Assembly: GCF_041146395.1 (NCBI RefSeq)
Contig: NC_090984.1
Span: forward strand, 87,183,114 to 87,247,113
Length of the DNA: 64,000 nt
Source of the DNA: Eulemur rufifrons
Lineage: Eukaryota > Chordata > Mammalia > Primates > Lemuridae
Direction: 5' to 3'
Part shown: positions 58,264 to 64,000 of the stretch, piece by piece
How the letters are laid out: every line of letters starts with the position of its first letter
Position numbering within the stretch: position 1 is the stretch's first letter
Notes under the pieces: model-generated
Told to the model about the DNA's origin: nothing
Databases searched by the model: none
The model's input: the letters and a program-made list of their open reading frames with translations, nothing else
Made by a program: the position numbers and the translations under genes

Positions 58264-61200
58264 AAACTGGATATCCATAATATAAAAATACATATGCAGA
58301 TATTTGAACTATTTCTAAACTTTAAACATAGCAAACTGAAGATGATCAAAGTTTTTTTAAAAAAAATTATCTTCAGCCTGACACAGTTTGCAAGGTTATA
58401 GCTTTGTGTCTAGCATAAATATGTCTCCTAGTTTTCTGGAACAGGCAGCCTAGAGAACATTCACAAACAAATAAAAATAAAGAATTTCAGCAGGAAAAAA
58501 AAATTGAAAAATAATGGATGTTGTTAAACTGTTAAAAGCCTTTACCGATGCATTCATGCTGACACCACCATGACAAAGTGGTTGAAATGTTTGTCGTGAA
58601 CAAGAAACTGTGAATAAATGAAAAGCCAGGCAGGTGAATAGAGATAGTTTAGCTGAGCTACGATAAGAAGAGGAAGCTTACGATCCCGTGCAAAGAGGCA
58701 GCATGCAGGGCAGAAGGGCAGGAAGCCCAAGGGAGCCTACACTCAGGAACACTGAGTTGTCACCTCAGAGAAACATCCATCTCCCTCATTACCCCACGGT
58801 GCTTTTCTGCCACACATCAAACAGCAGATGGACAGCCAGCTGTCAGAAAACACTGTCTGCTTGCCTCATAAATGGGAGTATAGTGTGTGGAAGGTACCAT
58901 TTTAGAGTCTTGTGTTTTCATGTAGAAGCGCTTGTAAGGCAGCAGGAGCTCGGGTTAGGGGTTACGTGTTGCATAAATGTCCAGAAACATCAAACACTGC
59001 GCTCTCTGCAGAAAGGTAGGCTCCGGCTTTAGCTGCTGATTCTTTTGGCTCAAGCTGAGTCAAACAGTACACAAAGAATAGACAAAAGCCTGAAAACGAC
59101 TGGCAGTCACCATGGGGTACGCCAAACCAGTGCTGGCTCACTCCGGACATTGTTCTTTCCCTGTGGAAGAGCAGCTGCACCTGCGTCCACATCTCCTCCT
59201 CCGGACTTCTGGAAAACTCTCCACTGTGAGAAGACGGCACTCTGTGCTCATCGAAGGCTTCTGTTTCTGTTTGAATACTTATTCAGTATGGAGATTTTCA
59301 TTCTTGTCTTCACGGGTTTTAAGCTTGAGCTTTTTTTAAATGAACTATAAAATGAGATATGATGCAACTGTTAAAAATAATTTCTTCTTTGATGACCAAA
59401 CCACAGCATGGTTTCCTTTTTCTGGATGCAGATGGAATTAGCCACTTGCCTCTAATATTAGCACTTATATCATCCACTCAGCCCTCTGACAACCCAAACT
59501 AATCATGCTTTTTAATTATCCATTTTCTGTTTAACATTGATTCTCACAGACCACTTTTTTTGAGTGTCCTCTGCCCACTGTCATGGTCTATCAACTTTTT
59601 CAAAAAATATCTTTTTCTTCAAGAAGAGATGAAGAGAAAAAGCATTTTCTTTCATTTAATATTATGGGTGTCAAGGATAAGAAGATATTTATGGGTCTTA
59701 AGAACTGTCTGCTCACAGGGTTCATTTCTTAAATGAACATTTCTTAAATGTGTATAAAACATCCTATTACATAAAAATGAGCCTCCCATCACTCTTTTCA
59801 TTTTATAGAAAAGGAAATTAAGGCCATTTGCATGATTTCTGCAGAGCCCTACCCTGCAGTGGAGACGTGAGAAATTTCAGGAATCACTCAATAAAATGAT
59901 TCAGCCGCTATTATATTGTTTATCAGTGCATGAACAGCAACAAGAAATTTGTCCATTTCAATCCTTTATGAGATGCAATGTTGAGGAAAGGAAAAATCAC
60001 TCCTCTCAACATTTCCCCTTTTGGATTTTCTCATGTGTCAAATGTAGGATAGAATTGCTGATGAGTATTCACAGCTCCAGTGTGATCCTGGGCATCTCTA
60101 AGACAGGGCCTCCCTGAGCAGGAGATGTCTAGGTGTGGGTGAAGCCCTGGGCACACTGCAAAAGCAGACACAGAGAGAACTGGTCTCTCATGTTAGGCTT
60201 TCTTTCTATTTGTAGCTAGGTGGTTGAAAGATCCTTCTATCTGTTTACTTCCACACAAGTACACGGCTGTTTCTATGTTCACAAAACACTCTCTTCAAAA
60301 GTTGACCTCCAAATATCCTTGAAGGCGGAAAAGCAAACAAATGTGGCATTGTTCACTTAGATGACACAGGGCACCTCCCAATGTTTGCTCTAATCTGCTA
60401 ATACCCTGTGGCAGGTGGAATCAGTCAAAAGAATTCCCACGAGAGCCATTTTCTCAGTTGAACAAGATGGAAATTGCACTGGATTAAGTTCAAATATCAT
60501 CTGTGACTGTAGCACATAAAGACATTAAAGACGTTCGTAACACTATGACAACTACCCTTCAACCATTACTTTCTTTTAAAATCCATCCCCATACCCTATT
60601 CCCACAACTTGGTAAGAAAATACAGTGTGGAAAGGGTCAACAATATAGCTCTTCCACAGTAGATCTAGCAATCCGCATATGTTGTAGTAATTCATTTACA
60701 GCCCAACTTTTTAAAAATAAAGCAGGTAAAACGACACTGTAACTGTTTCACTCATGGTCAGTCACACAATCCCTCAGTACGGGCCATGACAGCCATGATG
60801 AGACATGCAAGGGTCACTGATGACCACGGTGGAAGCAAAAGTCTCTGGAAGATACAAGCCAATCACTTGCCACAAAGAATTTCCCTGAAAATTCCCAACT
60901 GGGTAATTGCTATGCAAGATGACTTCAGGAATAAAGTAGTAGCTAATCTGATTTCTGAGTATGACTAAACAACTGATCATATAAATGGAAAATGTGTAAA
61001 TCTTGAACGAAAGGAGTCATAATGCTGATGAGATTATAAATTCTTATAACTTGTGTAACCAGACAGGCCAACAGACTCAACACAGATGTTCTAAGATTTT
61101 ATGAAATCAGTAATTTTGAAGAAGTAATTGATTCTACTGTTTCAGTAATCATCACAAAAATAAGCCAGACTTTTAGTTTGGCAGAAGAGCAAAGGAAAAA

Positions 61201-61965
61201 GTTAAATGAAGAAGCACAAAAGTAAGACATGTTATAATCTTGGTAAGTCTCTGGTTTCATTGCAGAGTAGTAACTCATTTTATTAATAATGACAATTCAG
61301 AAGATAGTATCTTCAGGATCCTTCTATATGAGCAACAGATAATTATTGATAACTGCATCCTGTTATGTATTTATACCTGTTTCAACCAAAGCAGTTGTAA
61401 TAAAAAATAAAAGTATGAAATATAGTATTTCTGGTATCTTAAAAGAAATTAAAATGAAAAGATAAAGCTTTTATTATGTAGCAGGCATCACTGATTTTAA
61501 ACTTACTTCCTTATTAAATCTTTATTATCTCTGCTCTATGTTATATTCTGAATGAAAAGTATAAATTAGAGAAACATGGAAAACATCCTGAGTATTATGT
61601 CTTGCAGCAGAACAGTGTGATTGGTGTTATAATACACATACATAGCTAAAGCCATTTATTTCAGTTTGTAATTCTAGTTTTAAAAATGCAATGAAGTAAT
61701 TCATACTTCTTTGAAAATATAAAAGTATATTAATATTATATGCATTTGTCAAAAATCAATAATAGAACTTGGCTCTGTTACAAAATTCAAGAGTTACCAT
61801 ACATTTTTTTAAAAAATCTACTTTTAAAAATAAATTCCAGTTCTTGAGTCTATTTCAAACAAAGAAGTTAATATTGATGAAAGGCACAATAAATTAGAAT
61901 ACATTTAAAACCTCAAAGGTAAAAAAAAATGTAGAAATAAAGAGAACAAGAAAGAAAGAAAATAT
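58264..61965. other. Intergenic, no supported gene
   Basis: About 3.7 kb. Overlapping open frames at 58688-59350 lie in somewhat GC-richer DNA (around 58650-59200), but show no motif, no splice structure and no family I know. 60770-60980 is moderately GC-rich and non-repetitive, and could be conserved noncoding DNA. No other feature. Confidence 0.45.
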
Positions 61966-61981
61966 ATAAATATATTAGAAA

Positions 61982-62275
<294 letters not shown>

Positions 62276-62324
62276 ATATTGGAATTGTCATTTCCAATGA
62301 CAAGTGGACAAAAGGGTGACAATT

Positions 62325-62960
62325 CTTGTGTTAGTGTTCCAGTGCTATAGCAAACTACTACAAACTTAATGGTTAAAACAATATGCATTTATGGTCTCAC
62401 AGTTTCTATGGGTCAGGAGTCTGGGCACTGCTTTTCTGTGTCCTCAGATCAGGGTTTCACAAGGCTTCGATGAAGGTGTCAGCCAAGCTACATTCCCATC
62501 TGGAGAGTCAACTTGGGAAGAATCAACTTGCAAGCTGATTCAGGTTGTTGGCAGAATCCATTTTCTTTCAGCTGTGTGGCGCAAGGCCCCAGCTTCTTAC
62601 TGGCTGTCAGCTAGAGGCCACCCACCTATCCTTGCCACAAGCCCTCTCACGACACGGCTGCTTCTTTTATTCAAGATCACTGGGAGGATCTCTCTCACCA
62701 GCCTGCTAAGACGGAGTCTTACTTAACTAAGCATAATAGATGCAGCGGTGTCTTGTGACCTCTGCCATATAACATAACCTAATCAAAGGAGCGACGCCCA
62801 CATTCTACAGGTTAGAAGCAAGTCCCTTGAGTGTGTGATTTCTGCACACACTCAAGAGGAGGGAATTATACACGGGTGTATCACTTCTTGGCATTTTGGC
62901 TAAGATCAAATGTAGTACAAGGGTGTGACTCACTAATGGTCACAGGAGTGTATGTCTGCC
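62325..62960 (-). mobile_element. MLT1-type MaLR LTR, antisense, carrying a U2 fragment
   Basis: 'gtgctatagcaaactactac', 'atgggtcaggagtctgggca', 'gttgttggcagaatccattt', 'ttctacaggttagaagcaag' and 'gagggaattatacacgggtg' follow the same family as 5630-6160. A U2 snRNA piece is inserted at 62880-62916. Confidence 0.6.
62880..62916 (+). pseudogene. RNU2: U2 snRNA 5' fragment, tail-less retrocopy
   Basis: ATCACTTCTTGGCATTTTGG then CTAAGATCAAATGTAGT follows the first 37 nt of U2 snRNA with four changes, and includes the TTTTGGC and branch-site-recognition region (GTAGTA). It ends abruptly with no A-tail. The imperfect direct repeat acacgggtgt (62870-62879) / acaagggtgt (62917-62926) flanks it. Truncation at the 3' end and lack of a tail resemble the 'tail-less' snRNA retropseudogenes. 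Confidence 0.88.
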
Positions 62961-62964
62961 ACAA

Positions 62965-64000
62965 GTCCCTAGCATTTTTCATGAATGCCTCCTTCCTGCA
63001 GGGTGCATTGCCACTAGATGGTGATCTCTCTACCCTCCCCTGGAACAAATGTAAACTTTAAAAGGTGGTCTCATATCTACTTCTGAAGGAAGGAAGTGTA
63101 GGCTTAATTGATCAGCAATTATTTTCCATTTTAATGTTGCTAAGTGTGGCTGTGTTTTAATAATTAGTAGTTAGAACCTAGAACATGTGAGAGACATACT
63201 TCATTTCTCACTTACCCATGTTAAAAGGTGGAAGTGAAAAAAGGACATATTTCAATGGGGGGAAATCTATGAAGAGAATGTTGTGAAGAAGATGCAAGAA
63301 TGGAAAATAAACCTCAAAGAAATAAGAATGAAATCTCTGAAAGAAATGCTCAGAGGAAGTTTGATCATGTAAAATTGACTATGAAGGCTTTCAAAGAGCT
63401 ATTTAAAAGATAGTTTAAGAAAAGTTGAGACACAGTGGGAATGCTAGTATCCACAAACTTTTAAAAATAGCAGTTAGAGATGGTGTATAATGTATCTAAA
63501 AAAGAAAGTTAATTGAAACCAACATAAATTTCCAGGTTTGGAGAGAAGGTACTGTACCAAGAAAGAAGAGTATAAAAAACTTTAGAAAGGATTTTTAGAA
63601 TCTGGTAGTCAAGAATTTATCCCCCAAAGAAGAATATGCCATAGTTACCAAAGAAGATTTTAAGTGACCCTATTCAATTGGAGAAGGGAAGAAAAGCAAA
63701 AGAATCCTGATCATGAGGACAAAGATTGTCCTGAGATAGCAGAAGTATTCCAGAGAATCAAATATGTGAAACTAGAGACAGTGAAATAGGAAAGAGTAAA
63801 ACAAACGACATTTGCCAATCAACTTAGGTTATAAAAAACTGGTAGATGATAATCGTAGATGATATCTGGTTGGATTTTTGTCAGCTGAAAGAGAGTTTTA
63901 ATTGTGTGATCATATGGAAGGTATAAAATAATTTATTATTTAAAAATTGAGAATAAAATAAAATGATAAATATGAGAACACTTTGATAAACATAAAGAAC
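62965..64000. other. Intergenic, no supported gene
   Basis: A- and G-rich sequence (especially 63230-63800), with short coding-like phrases in the + frame broken by stops. I do not recognise a gene or repeat. Confidence 0.4.

Noticed and set aside
58688..59350. Frames of 75-114 codons in GC-richer DNA
   Set aside because: No conserved motif or family, and minus-strand frames overlap. I cannot support a gene, but conservation would be worth a look.

Overview
This is a vertebrate nuclear window from a primate. Spliced GT-AG exons, MIR, L2, MLT1 and old L1 fossils, and many Alu elements support that. Three nearly intact Alus (starting at 4217, 43276 and 46151) share an extended A-rich linker between their two arms and a 'gctgtgagctaagctgacgcc' type right arm, the form I associate with strepsirrhine (lemur) AluL. 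I infer a lemuriform primate; the species cannot be fixed from this sequence.

One protein-coding gene can be supported. AP5M1 (MuDENG, formerly C14orf108 in human), the medium subunit of adaptor complex AP-5, runs on the + strand from its ATG at 252 to a stop at 18380. All eight coding exons have GT-AG junctions and an unbroken frame of 1461 nt (486 codons plus stop). The first 350 bp are CpG-rich and look like the edge of its promoter. In human the neighbour EXOC5 lies head-to-head there, but none of its coding sequence is visible here. Introns 1 to 7 hold an L1 fossil split by a hAT-type DNA transposon, MIRs, one young AluL, one antisense Alu, an MLT1-type LTR and two 7SL-like Alu monomers. 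Intron 7 also contains a possible alternative last exon.

From about 18.4 kb to 64 kb I see no further protein-coding gene. The first part may be a long AP5M1 3' UTR. The rest is AT-rich intergenic DNA with layered repeats: an AluJ at 25.9 kb, AluJ at 32.7 kb, an L1 3' end at 34.1 kb, a nested MIR/MLT1/Alu-monomer/MLT1A stack at 38.3-39.5 kb, an antisense Alu at 41.8 kb, L1M blocks at 43-45.7 and 55.7-56.4 kb, two young AluLs, and a solo retroviral LTR at 48.5 kb with intact ends and a perfect 4-bp target duplication. The last 7 kb carry three retrocopied small-RNA sequences: a Y1 RNA pseudogene (57.1 kb), a U6 snRNA pseudogene (58.2 kb) and a 5' fragment of U2 snRNA (62.9 kb) lying inside an old LTR. 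Two CTCF-like motifs (23.8 and 47.8 kb), both pointing to the minus strand, are the best regulatory candidates.

I found no evidence of a novel multi-gene system. Apart from the exons, the open reading frames here are short, lie in repeats or show no recognisable domain. The most informative points are the small-RNA retrocopies, the solo LTR, the shortened AP5M1 C-terminus and the possible alternative last exon.
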